DNA from: Cucumis sativus
Taxonomy: Eukaryota; Streptophyta; Magnoliopsida; Cucurbitales; Cucurbitaceae
Length of the DNA stretch: 64,000 nt
Direction of reading: 5' to 3'
Assembly: GCF_000004075.3 (NCBI RefSeq)
Contig: NC_026656.2
Coordinates: forward strand, 1,364,001-1,428,000
In this document: in pieces, positions 36,335 through 48,291 of the stretch
Position numbering within the stretch: the first letter of the stretch is position 1
How the letters are laid out: each line of letters starts with the position of its first letter
The notes under the pieces: model-generated
The model's database searches: none
The model's input: only the letters and a program-made list of their open reading frames with translations
Told to the model about the DNA's origin: nothing
Position numbers and translations under genes: made by a program

Positions 36335-37974
36335 CTACAAACCTGACCCTTTAGTTTGACTGTCAAACCAATAAGATGGAACCTCAGGTGGCAAACAAAA
36401 TGGTTCATTCTCCTGATTGCTACAAAATGGCTCTTTGCGTTTTTTTGTGGAAGATTCTGAAATCTGACCACCACCATCTGAACTCCACATATTTGAACAG
36501 GAACCGAAGCGTTCAAACTCAGTCCTGGTTGGGAAAAAACTGAATTCTTCATTCGCATAAGTGGTTTGATCATGGAATTGGTGTCTCTCCCGAGAACTGC
36601 TTGGAGCAACGTCTCCAGTTTCAAGAGCCCAAGTTTTCCTGCTGCTTACACATGGCAAGGAAGGTACACCCAACCTTAAAGATAAATCACATTCTGTGTC
36701 TGGTAGCTTTTCTTCTCTGGCTGTGATAAATTCTGATGGGAATCTGCTCATAGCATTTCCGGTCTTGTAAGACCGGAGGCTGTGCTCAGCAGGCTCTGCA
36801 CTTGATATGATTGGTCTACCCAAAAATATAGTCTGTTGGTTGGCGTCTGCAGATATCTGGGAGCTTAAATTGGGTTCTTCAGTTTGACAACGAATTCCAT
36901 AATACAATGGATAAACAGATCCCAAGTTAAGTGGGGTGTTGGTCTCAGTCATTGAATAGTTGTTATGAACAACTGGGACATTCTCAATCAAGAAAGCAGG
37001 GGTACTCGGAATGGTAGGGTTGTTATGTTGTTTTATTTGGCTACTGCGCTCTGAAGCAAAAAAACTGGAGTTCATACTCTTGGCTCTTGCAAAGTTCAAC
37101 TGGTTGCCAGGGTGTAATGGCGATACCGGTAGGCGTCTCTCATCGGTGGCTTTATTCAATGTAGTGGCAAGAGTAGATGTTGGTTCTTGACCCCTTGGAG
37201 TAAGATAAGTCCTCGGGTTGCTATGGCGTTGGCTTCTAGAAGCTCGTACCGGAACACAACCGAGGTTAAGTGCAGCTGAATGCCACAGAGACGAAGCAAA
37301 GAAAAAGAAAACAGGAATAACTAACAACTTGAGTTCATACAAACAGATGACAAAAAACAAACCAAAACCTAATACATTTCCAATAAAGAAAAACAAAGAT
37401 CACATTTTCGTCATTAGATCCAATAACTAATACAACTACGTCTTTTACCTTCAACACATGGAGGCAAAAGCTCACCACTTTCACTACTTTCATCTCTCCG
37501 AATTATAGTGTTAACAGCATCATTTAAACGGTCCCAAAGCGTCTCAAGATTCATATACTCAACCTAAGCAACAAAACTAAGAAAATTAAGGAAATGAAAT
37601 CCAAAGCTTGAAACACGACAAGATCCAAATTGTGAGCAAAACCCAGAAGAGTAAAGGGCAAAAATACCTCGGAATTAGCTTTAGAATACATGATTTCTTC
37701 AGCTCTGAAAACAACAATCGGCAATTTCTCTTGCCATTCCTTGTTCTTTTTAGTAGCAGGGGTATGATTCTCATTGACAACCCTGATCAAACACATGGTG
37801 TGCAAATTCACTAAAATGCACAAAACAAAATACAAAGTCGAAACGAATCAACAAAATTAACAAGACCCAGAACCTGAAAATTTGCTGAATAATAGAACCT
37901 CTCATGGGTTGGTGCCTATCGCTATGCCAAGCTCTCCGCACACACTCGTACGGTCTCGGGCCTGGCCTCGGCAT
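36335..37974 (-). CDS. KIX8/KIX9-like adaptor protein with EAR motif
   Basis: Four coding exons on the minus strand (37974-37874, 37782-37668, 37563-37449, 37275-36335) join in phase to 423 residues. The N-terminal 110 residues are the plant KIX domain: MPRPGPRPYECVRRAWHSDR, then EWQEKLPIVVFRAEEIMYSK and LWDRLNDAVNTIIRRDES. RASRSQRHSNPRTYL follows, as in relatives. The long C-terminal half is low-complexity except for DLSLRLG. Its LSLRL at residues 308-312 is an LxLxL EAR motif that recruits TOPLESS-type co-repressors. Known for the family: Arabidopsis KIX8/9 bridge PEAPOD proteins and TOPLESS to limit meristemoid division and organ size. The ATG at 37974 is chosen because conservation starts there. 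Relatives are often mislabelled as histone acetyltransferases. Confidence 0.9.
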
Positions 37975-40254
37975 CTTCGTTCCGCAATAGCTAAGCCAGT
38001 CACAAAAATAAAAAATCAACAAAAGATTCGAAACTCTTAGCTCCCAAAAATTCAGTGGGTACTACTGAAGATGGGTTTGGATGATTTTGCATTAACTCTC
38101 TATCTCTCTTTTAATCCTCCATTTTCATTCCCCAATTGGCAATGGGACAGTTCTTGCTGGGTTTTGGAGAAAAGAGAGAAAGAGAGAGAAAGAGAAAGGG
38201 TAGCTTTCTCATTCCCTTGTCTTCTTCAATAATTTAAGATAGTTTACCCCCCAAAACTTTGATGCTCAATCTACTTGTTTTTGTGTATAAGGAGTGTCAC
38301 CTATTGGGGAAAATAGAGTGGAGGGGTGGGGTGGGCTTCAAAAAGTGCTCTGTAAAATCTCCCTGCCACAACATTCAAGCAATTGGCACATCAATTAACC
38401 TTGTGCTATGGGCCACACCACCTCTAAAAACAGCGACTTCCCATCATCTCATACATAACTTTGAATCTATCTTCTAAATGACCAAACCAAATTTCAAAAA
38501 CCTCAAACCATTTTCTTACTCCCCCCATTAAGAAAAATCACTTTCTTTTTTCCTTCTGGGTCTCTCTATTTTCACCCCAACTCACAACCTTTGCTTCAAA
38601 ATAAGTAATGGGCTTTGAAAAATGGTGAGGAATTTTGTGTTTGGTTGAGTGGTAGCAGTGGCTAATGACACTGCCCTGACATTGCATGCCATACCCACTC
38701 TCTCATGTCTCATTTCCATGCCCCCACTTTGGAAAAACCATCCCAATTAATGACCCCATAAAAACCTCTTCTTTTCCTTTGCCTTTGCCTTTTCCTTTTC
38801 CCAAAATGGCAAAAATAGCTTACACTTTCAAACTTTCAACTCAGTTGTCCAACTCCTACAAGTAATAATTCGGATCTTCAAACTTACCATAAACAATTAT
38901 AAATATAATTTCAAACTCAAAGTATTCAAAAATATATCATATAACTCAAAACATTCTAACACATATCATCATTTAAATATAGCTTTTTAACTCTAAACGT
39001 GTTACTCATCCCAATTATTCAACTTTCAATCAATTATAAAAATTAAACTCTCAAACTTATATAATTAATATTATTTTTGCAATTTCTTTTCTTTTTCTTT
39101 CTTTTTCATTTTAGTCAATTTTCTTCTCCATTCCATCTTTTTTCCCCCCATTTTCATGACAAGTCTGTGTCCACATGGAGCTCAAACTGCCAAAGTGGCA
39201 AACTCATCTTCTCTCTTTCCATGTATGTTGTCTGTCCCTTTTGCCCTTTTTCTAACTTGAGAGCTTTGAAAGTAGGGATGTTTACTGTTTAGTTTTGGAT
39301 GGTTATGAATGAAACGTCTTTGTTTTGGATAATGATCTGGATTTCATTTTATCTTCTAACTCTTCCAAATCGTTAGTGAAAACGTGGCTAGACTAAATTC
39401 ACGCATATATTATAACGGTCGAGTTCAAGAAGAACACGTGAATGATCGAAATCAACTTTACATAGAGAGAGATCATGGATATATGTAGGTAGGGTGAAGA
39501 TAAACTAAAAGGAATTGACAGTGAGTAAGCAAAAAAAACATACTAAAAGGACTCGTGTTGGTACGTAGGAGATTACCAAGCGGTTTAAAATAAGTATATT
39601 AGTAAGATTGCAAGATGTCAAGTCCATTATATGATAAGTATAAAGTTCACATCTCGAACAAAGAGATTTAAATCTTTAAACATCAATTTAAGAAAAACAC
39701 ACGTATCTAAATTTCTATTAAAAAAACTAAAAGTTTATGCATAAGTCGTTGTCAATTATATTTAAAATGAATGTTTTCAAATATAGCAAAACATCACATA
39801 GATAAACGATTAGTAACCTATTAGATTATTCATCGTATAATCTTTATTGAATTAGCCACATATTATAAACATTAAATATCAAAACTTTGAGAGAGTGGTA
39901 ATAAGATTAGATCACTTTCGAAGATAAACATCCATTCTATATTTATTATAACACTTTGGATTCTCAAGGTACCTCTCTCTTTCGAAAGAATTTGCAACAT
40001 CGATCAAGCCCTAGTAACGATCTTACTTTGTTTTCCAACGACTATTGTTCAAACAAGTGAGCTTCATTTTGACTAAACTACGTCAATTCAATCAAATTAA
40101 GAGTCAATAAGCAAAATGCAATTAACATAGTATTGTATTATTAAATTTTCCAACTTCTCAAAATGCAAAATAGTAATAATAAGAGAAGAAGAATATTTTT
40201 TATAAAAAAAATTAACTTTAATTTATTTCTAATGAATCATATATTTTGAATGGG

Positions 40255-40408
40255 CGTTTTTTAAAATAGCAAAATAAATTAAAATGTTTACAAACTCTAG
40301 CAAAATTTTAGATTCTATAAATGATAGTTTTCGATCATTATAACATATCAATGACTATTAGTGATAGAATTAAACTATCGAAAATATTTATAAATATAAC
40401 AAAACTTT
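40255..40408 (+). repeat. Dispersed AT-rich small element, copy C
   Basis: It begins GTTTTTTAAAATAGCAAAAT and continues with ATTAAAATGTTTACAAA, TTTTAGATTCTATAAATGAT and ATCAATGACTATTAGTGATA. It is the best preserved 5' end of the family. Confidence 0.55.
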
Positions 40409-42137
40409 CTTTTTGTCACTGAATAATTAAATCATGAGATAACTATAAGTATTTATCATCAAACACAATCACATGTTTTGCTCATTTACTTAATGAATAA
40501 ATATAGCTCGAATTTGTATCTACGAGACAAGAAGCACATAAACGAGAATGACCTAGTTCGATCTTGACCTCGATCCCCTTTTAACTAAAAAAGAATTGTG
40601 TATATAAAATCCATTTAAATAAACTACTAAATTAGCTTGTCATAGATTAAATAAAATTAAACTCAAAAGAAAGTGGCAAAACCTTTTTCTCCTTACATGC
40701 AACTATCAAAATAGTCTATATAGATTCAGGGTATTAGCATATACATATACATTTTTTAAAAAAAAAGCTTATCAATGATATATATCATAAGCTATAAGAA
40801 TGTATCGTGAATAGAATTTACTATATATGCATTTAATTATTAATTCTAAAGTATTTAGTTGATAGACAAATGATACATGAAAGTACTATCAACATCCATT
40901 ATATATTCATTACTAAAAGGAAAAAGAAAAACACAAAGAAGATTCTAATACCAAACTTTGACCCAATTGTTGTCACATAAAATGATCAACCCATCTTTTT
41001 TATCCCCTCAAACTCTAAGCACTTACACCCTCATGCATTTATTTCACCATCTTTAATCTTTTGTCTACCTTTTTCTAATTGAGACAAATTAAGAAAAACT
41101 TTAGACTATTTTTTTTTCATATGATATATAAGGTTTTATTTTATGTGCCTTAGAGTACTTCTTTATGTAAAGTTTAATAGTAGAGGGATTATTGTATATC
41201 AATCAAAATCATCAATATACTTCTTTTTTTATTATGACTTGACCTATGTATTTTCATGAACATAATCAACAAAAGATTAAGTTATCTAATAATTTATTAT
41301 GCTCTTGTAGTTTTCTTTGATGTGTCAAATCCAGATAAAACAAGACAAAAGTATGAATATCAAAAAAATTAAACCCTAAAATTTCAATATATATATATAG
41401 ATATATGTATGTATCAATTATTTATACGTTTAATATCTTGATGTATAATTATATTATTGTTCTTTTTTGTTTTGTTCTATAGTGCAACCAAGATATATGT
41501 GTATGTTAGCAATAATAAGATTTGTCGTTGGAGTTTTTCAGTACTCACTGTTTGTACTTAGAAAAATAAAATTGATTTTTTTTAATTATTATTATTACTT
41601 CATTTTCACCCACAATAAAATAATAAAGACAAACTTAAAAGTCAACTCTTGTTTTCTCAATAATTGCATTTTTTTTTTTAAAATAAAGAAAGTTTGATTT
41701 TTCTTCCTTCTTCATTATTATTTCTCATTTTTAATCCAATTGGTGAATAGTAATGATAAGGATTTAGGGAGCTAAATAAGCTAAAGCTAATTTTATTGAT
41801 TAATCATGATTAATAAAGAAGATTAATTATTAGAATTTTTGGTCTTCTAACTTATTTATTTATTTATTACATTTATTTGAACTAATTCATTTTTTTAATA
41901 ATAAATTACATTTATTATCATTAAAAAACGAGACATTTTCACAACATAGTATTTTTTTTTATCTACGATAATTTTTCTTATAAAATCGATTAATTATTAA
42001 ATTTAAGATAAATTAAAAGTTCAAGTAGAAAATTAAATAAATTCTAAAGCTTACGACCGAAACAACCTTTTCACTTTTTTCTTTCTCCATGTCTCTTTTA
42101 AAATTTCATTAAAATGGATTAATTGAACTTATTTATG

Positions 42138-42159
42138 TATATATATATATATATATATA
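42138..42159 (+). repeat. (TA)n microsatellite
   Basis: Eleven TA units. Confidence 0.9.
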
Positions 42160-42234
42160 CAAACAAAAATTAAAAAAGAAAGAAGATAAAGGAATGGTCA
42201 ATTTCGTAGTAAAGAGAAAAAAACAAAGAAACAA

Positions 42235-42400
42235 AGAAACGACATGTCGCTTGCTTCCTTATTGGAAAAGGACTTAACTATTTCGAATCTTGAATCCAAG
42301 CCGTCCATTACAGGATCGTACCGTCGTTTTGATAGTTCCCTTCCTATATTTGGTAGGAAAATAGCATTGAAAGTGTTTTGTGTGTGTCCTTATATAAAGT
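42235..42400 (+). promoter_or_regulatory. Orphan promoter-like island
   Basis: A stretch of near-balanced base composition (42240-42350) stands out from the AT-rich surroundings. It is followed by TATATAAAG at 42391-42399. No ORF or recognised RNA gene lies downstream. It could be a promoter for an unseen transcript or a decayed element. Confidence 0.25.
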
Positions 42401-45084
42401 CATTTATATATTAAACTCATGACTTTATTAATGGTAATGACATGATTTGCTTTTACTATAGAGATTTAGAAATTCGAACGTTCATTCTAGTAAAAAAGTT
42501 TACTAATAGAACTATTAGACACAACTTCTAAAGACATGGTTATAGTTAAAATCACTTTAAGAATGTTTTTTAACCATTTAAAATCAAATTTAATGGTATG
42601 AATGTTGTCTTTAATAGGGTAAAATCAAACGTTAAATTGATTTGATTTTGTATGATTAAGAGTGTGTTTCAAAATGATTTTGAACTTCATAATAGAATTA
42701 AAATCACTTCCAAATATTCACTTAATTAGTAAAAAAATAAAGATTAACGATATATGGTTGTTCCTTTTAATAGTGTTTTTGCAATTAAAGCGAAATTATT
42801 TTAGGTTAAGATGAACACAATTTATACAAAATTTGTTACGAGTCAATTTTAGAGTTAGAAGTTCGATTTTTTCATTTAGAAGATGACATTATTTTAAGAA
42901 AGAGAGACCGATCAACATGTTTATGGGTCATCAATCTTGTTGCATTTTAAAATCACGTGAGATCCACTGGAAAATATCATCATCATTTTTGTTGTAAATT
43001 TTTGTTACAAATATTATTGTCAACCGACTAAATAATAACAATAAGAAGATAATGATACCAAACAATGCAGAGTAAACAACCTAAAATCGTAATCAAATTA
43101 TATTTGTAACATGTCTAAATACACATAATAATAAAAAACAGTTTGATTACTCTTGCGATTGTGGCAATTTTGCCTTAGTAAACATGATCTTAGTTCAAAA
43201 AGTAACGTGTGAAACATGTAATTGTTATAGTTTGAATTACGTTTGAAACATTGATTATGTTGTAAATACATGTGATGACTTCTATAAATGTTAAACTAAT
43301 ACATCAAAATATCAAAATTTATACATGACATTTTCTAAATAAAATCTTATTTGAAAGTTGAGATTAATTCGCTTATGCAAATTTATGGGTTTAGCTGATA
43401 AAAACCGTGTTTGTTCAAATATATCATAATAAAGTGTAAAGTGATATATTTTGACATTTTTTTTTATAAAAAAAATTGTCTTCATATGAACTCAAAAAAG
43501 AAAAGATAGCATTGAAAAAAGAGTCATTTTCTACTTGTCATGGACACAAAACATCCCTTTCTTGTAAGCCTCTTTCTTTTCTTCCATAACCTCTCAATTA
43601 TAAACCACACACATTTAAAAGAAGCTCGTAAAGTTTGAGTTGTCACGATAAGCTGGCACACTAGATAGATATACGATTAAGAGATTTGTAGTTAGAATCT
43701 TTCTACCTTCGTGGTACTAAAAAAATCTCGAAATCACAAAAATAAAAAAAGTGTTTACTTTTAAATAAATACTTTCTTAAGAAAGTGGTATTGGGTAACA
43801 GCAATAAGAATAACTTTAAAAAAAGAACAAGAGAGTGAAATTACAAAATCAAAATGTTCCCCAAGTACAGGCACAATAAGATGTCAAGATCAACCCCAGC
43901 ATTAATGTGACAAGACAGATTGCATCATTCAGAGATTGAATGCCAAATGTATATATCATCAAAGCAATTAAACATCTGCAAGCTTCCAACCAAAAACAGA
44001 TTCAATAGACAGAAACAGAGATAATTACTCTTTTTGACTGACAACTTCTGCTGTGAGAGGCTATCACCCCACATAAAAATGTTGGAATATAATACCAAAA
44101 CCACAGCCAAAGCAAGAATCAAAATATATAAATCTTTGTGTCGTTTAGAAGGTGTAAATGTTTAGAAGGTGTAAATTCAAACCTCTTACCTTTTGATTCA
44201 GACTATATGCTAGCCCATCAAAGTAGCTATACTCACGTAAACCCTCCTCTACAATCAGTCCAATGAAGATTTTGCATCTACCTCCCTCATATATGAACAT
44301 AATCTTTAGCAGTAGAATTGACCCACAAATGCCTGTTCACTGACATATATGAAATAGAATATATCATTGACGTGTGGACGTTACCATGAGACAAGAGATT
44401 CGGCTTTAATAGATGAAACGATATTTTTAATATGCTATAAAGATGTCAACATCACCATCAATAAAATATCAACAGACATCTTCATAAAATTGGGATTGTG
44501 ATATTTCCATCAACATCAATATTTAAAATCTTGCTGGAAATATTAGGGGTTTTGTCCACCATCTTTTTTAGACAATCCTTAAAAGAGGGTTTTGGCTTTG
44601 AAATAATTCTGAATAAATGACATATTGTCTTTTGGAAAGATGAATTTGGGTAAACCATTTATTTCAGAGATCATTTACTTATAATCTAATATAGATTTTG
44701 GATACAGTCTCTTGGAAAGTCGTCTCTTTAAAGAAGTTAACAGTGTTTATCAAATTAAGAAGTTAACAGTGTTTTTCCTAATGAGGAAGAAAACTCCGTT
44801 TAACCTTTTATCTGCCTGATTGAGCCGCCGCTGAAGCTTGCTTGAACCTTCCTTCATTATGGGGGTGATCAGGTAATTCTTCCTCCCCTCGTCCACAATC
44901 GTGATTTTGCACAAAAACTTGGAGAAAATCTACAAGAAACTTAATGCTCCAGAATCATTTGAGATACAAATGATCTTATAGTTTAAAACTAAAAACAAAA
45001 CAGCAGCACCCAATTGTATACTTAATTATAAATAACTGATCTAGCTAAGTCAAAATTAGTAGTAACCTTTATGCTTCCAAGCAC

Positions 45085-47542
45085 TCAATGTAAAAATCTC
45101 TTCCGACACCGAGCAGATCCAAGCTCCTCGTATTCAGCCTTTGTAACACACATTGCTTCAAAACTAGGACTAGATGCTAGTAGTGATCCCCCTCTCCATG
45201 ACCCTAAAATGGGACTGCAACAAAAGCAAGAGTGTTTACAATTGAGTGTCAGGCCGCTATATTGAATAAATAAAAACTAAAAAGAATTAAGATTTGGGTC
45301 ATAAATTTACTCTTCTTGAGTTGTTATCTTCACTTGACACTCATCTGGGACAAGAGGACGGAGTTCCTTCTCTCTGAGATGATAGATTGAAATTGAATGT
45401 CAAATTGATGATTTATTTAAATCAAGAACATATAAACTTATGATCAAAGAAATGAGGGACTCACAATCTTTCAGCAAAATTGTGAAATAAAGTGCTTCCA
45501 CCAGTCAAAACAATACTGCTTGAAAGTATAATAGTTAGTATCAGGTTAGAACGGATTGAAAATATATGCCTATTTGCGAGTCTACTAACAAATAGCAAAC
45601 AAAATACCTCTCATAGAGCACAGGGTGCAGATGAGGATGGCAAGAATTAACAGCTCTAACAATGCACTCTGCTAGACCGGCCTGGTTCATTCCTGTTTCA
45701 ACTGGTTGAGTAAGCCAAAATGGGATGGAAATACACATGGCATCATAGCAAGCCATAGCCTTTCAAGTCTTTGATTAGGGATAATTAAGAATTAAAAAGA
45801 TTCTACATAACACCTTGAGAACCCCTGCCCTTTTGTCCAAATTAAGTGGTAAACGAGTATGGTACATTGGTTTCTCATCCAAGGTTATTAAAGAGGAGGA
45901 GAAAATAGGAGACATTGGTTTCTCATTCAGGGTTATTCAAATTCATAATCATTCATATTTTAAACGAATGTGGTACCTACCCAAATCTGCAGGGTGGAAT
46001 ATCATTTCCGGAACAAGGAAGCGTTCATTGGTCAAATCAAATTCCTGCCAAAAGCACGAAGATTTGAATTTAACAAACAAGGAAAAACTTGGTATTGATT
46101 CAAAAGTATGAGAATTTACATTTTTTGTTAGATCAATTCTCTTCTTATCTTCCGTCTTTTCTGATACGTCTAGCTCAATCACATCCTTCTTGACTCCAAG
46201 TGATGGAGATGAAACTTTTTCATCAGACAAGGAGAGATACCTCTTAGCGTCATCTGGATTTTTAACAAAACCCCTTGTATACGATACGCCATCAGGGAGA
46301 ACGTATGTACATCGGAAGAAATTTTCCTTCCCCGACTTTCTACACAAAAATCAATGACAGACAATAGCTTTTATTCAAGAGTGATGCACAAACAAACCCA
46401 GAAGTACTTAAACAGCCAAAACTACTAAAATACTTAACAAGCCACTCTATGGGATAGCAAAGTTAGAAGCCAAAAGGTCTTGAAACCTGAAAAACTTCAC
46501 CATCCTTTCCCCACATTTAAAGAAACCCAACATTCTAAATTAGAAAAAGACTAACAGCCGAAAACAATCTCACAATAAATCTTCAAACACAAAGAAAAGA
46601 AACTATAGACAGAAACTTCAATGGGATAACCAAAATTCAAAAGCCAGATAACTAGCACCATCCCGTGAAAAAAATGGTATTCTAACATCATTTCACCAAT
46701 ATTTTTCCTACAAACAGTCTGAAAATCACAGAAGAACAAGGAATTTCAAACAACCCCAGCAAAATTCATCTACGAAATCATTAGATACCCCCGCCATAGA
46801 AGAAAATGGGTGCAAACCTCGCAATCTGGAGGTCGCGGGGGACATTGAGGGAGACAAAGCAGAGCCTTTCTTTGACATCATCCATGATGAAGGTCTCATC
46901 CATAACATTCAGAGCACGATAAGACACTAACTCCTTCAAATAATTCGTCAATGCCTTCCCACCCAGGTCGATCCTTTTGACAGCGTAGTTCAGAGTGAAG
47001 TTCTGGAACACTGGAGCAGCATGAGTGAACGAAAACCCACAGTCAACAACAAGGCTACACTGTGCCCTAGATAGAAGGCTCGTCGGGCGGCGACTGGCCT
47101 CATAGAAATGAACTAAAGATGGAGAATCCGAAACATAGAGAGAAGCAAAATTGAAATCCTCGAAAACGAGTTCGTCAGTGGCGCGTTGAATGGAAGGAAG
47201 AGTGAAAAGAGGTTCTGTCAAAAGGAGGGAGGAATTGGAGGGATTGACATGAAGAAGAGAAGTGAAGAGGTGAGACCAAATGTCACGTTGTAGGTCGGGG
47301 TTTATGAGATACCCACGATCAATTGGGCGGCGAACGGAGGCTGATGTGAGGTCGAGATCGGAGGAGGGTTCGGTGGCGGCAGTGGCGGTAGTGGAAATGG
47401 AGATAGGAGAAGGATGGAGCCATTTCTTAGCGGAGAGAGGGCGGTAAAGGCAATTGGGGATTATGACGGAGGGGTCAAGGTCGCCGCCTGCACCGGCTTT
47501 GAGGAGACCGCCGCCGTTGTCTAAAACGACGACGTTGGACAT
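45085..47542 (-). CDS. Actin-related protein 6 (SWR1 complex subunit)
   Basis: Seven coding exons on the minus strand (47542-46818, 46339-46120, 46044-45981, 45692-45608, 45518-45465, 45373-45311, 45214-45085) join in phase to 446 residues. The actin fold starts MSNVVVLDNGGGLLKAGAGG. Other family blocks are LVVDCGFSFTHAAPVF, FLVPEMIFHPADLGMNQAGL, SIVLTGGSTLFHNFAERL, and the C-terminal WRGGSLLASSPSFEAMCVTK ending CRKRFLH. A Ser/Asp/Lys-rich insert (about residues 270-312) is normal for ARP6. Known for the family: ARP6 is needed for SWR1-complex exchange of histone H2A.Z into nucleosomes, affecting flowering time and temperature response. It is divergent from the BRIZ-type gene, with 749 bases between start codons. 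Confidence 0.95.
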
Positions 47543-48291
47543 GAGAACGGAATGTGAGCTATTTTGTGACGGTCGAGAGTCTTCACTGAGAGCTACGGCT
47601 TCCTCCTCTCCGGTGGATTGTTGTGGTGATGACGTGGTTTCTCATTTCATTTTCATCCTTCTAATTTGTGATTTATTCCATTTTAGCCCTTAGATTAGGT
47701 TATTTAAGTTCAAATATTTTTTATCCAAATTAAAAATTAAAAATATATAATATTAAAAATATATTTTCAAAATTTAGCATGAATTTTTTAATAAATATCC
47801 CAAACCAAACATCAATTAACATGTATTGAAAGTATAAGAATGGCACTTGAACAAACCTTAAACATATAGATATTAAAATAATTTTTAACCTAAATTAAAC
47901 TTTTAAAAGTTACAATATTTAATCTTGAGAGAATATAGTAAAAAGTTGTTAGAATATCTAATTGTATTGTGTTAAACCACTCTTACTAAATTATAATTTC
48001 ATTAGAACAACCTAATGGAATTTTCTTTAATATTTGGTGGTAAAGAAAATGTTTCATTTTTTTAAAAGCAAAATTTTCTTTTTTTCTATTTGTTATTTCT
48101 TATATTATTTTTATTTATATTATATTTTATCAATAAAAGTAAGGGTTATAATGTAAATCAAACAAATCTTATTACATACAAGTTGAAGGGCTAAACGTGC
48201 AATTTATAAGTATTATGAAATGTTTATAAATTCACCCAACTCCGACCACCGTGCTTTGTAAATTCGCTCTCTTCACGACGGAGCCGCCGCA
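47543..48291. promoter_or_regulatory. Shared divergent promoter region, ARP6 / BRIZ-type gene
   Basis: Only 749 bases separate the two start codons, so both promoters and 5'UTRs must lie here. The flanks near each ATG are GC-richer and the centre is AT-rich. I see no canonical TATA box at the expected place for either gene, which fits housekeeping-type promoters. Confidence 0.6.

Larger units (their letters stand above)
37975..45084. other. Gene desert between KIX and ARP6 genes
   Basis: About 7 kb of AT-rich DNA with no convincing gene. The first 250 bases are the KIX promoter and leader, rich in GAAA/GA (38170-38210). A copy of the dispersed small element, an (AT)n run and a promoter-like island are listed separately. 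Short tandem duplications occur near 44.15 and 44.74 kb. Confidence 0.6.

Noticed and set aside
43925-44122. Minus-strand 65-residue ORF below ARP6
   Set aside because: Hydrophobic but without a recognisable motif. The ARP6 stop lies 960 bases away and no splice path links them.
44870-44890. Possible first exon MGVIR followed by a GTAATT donor
   Set aside because: Too short to support, and no downstream exon in phase was found.
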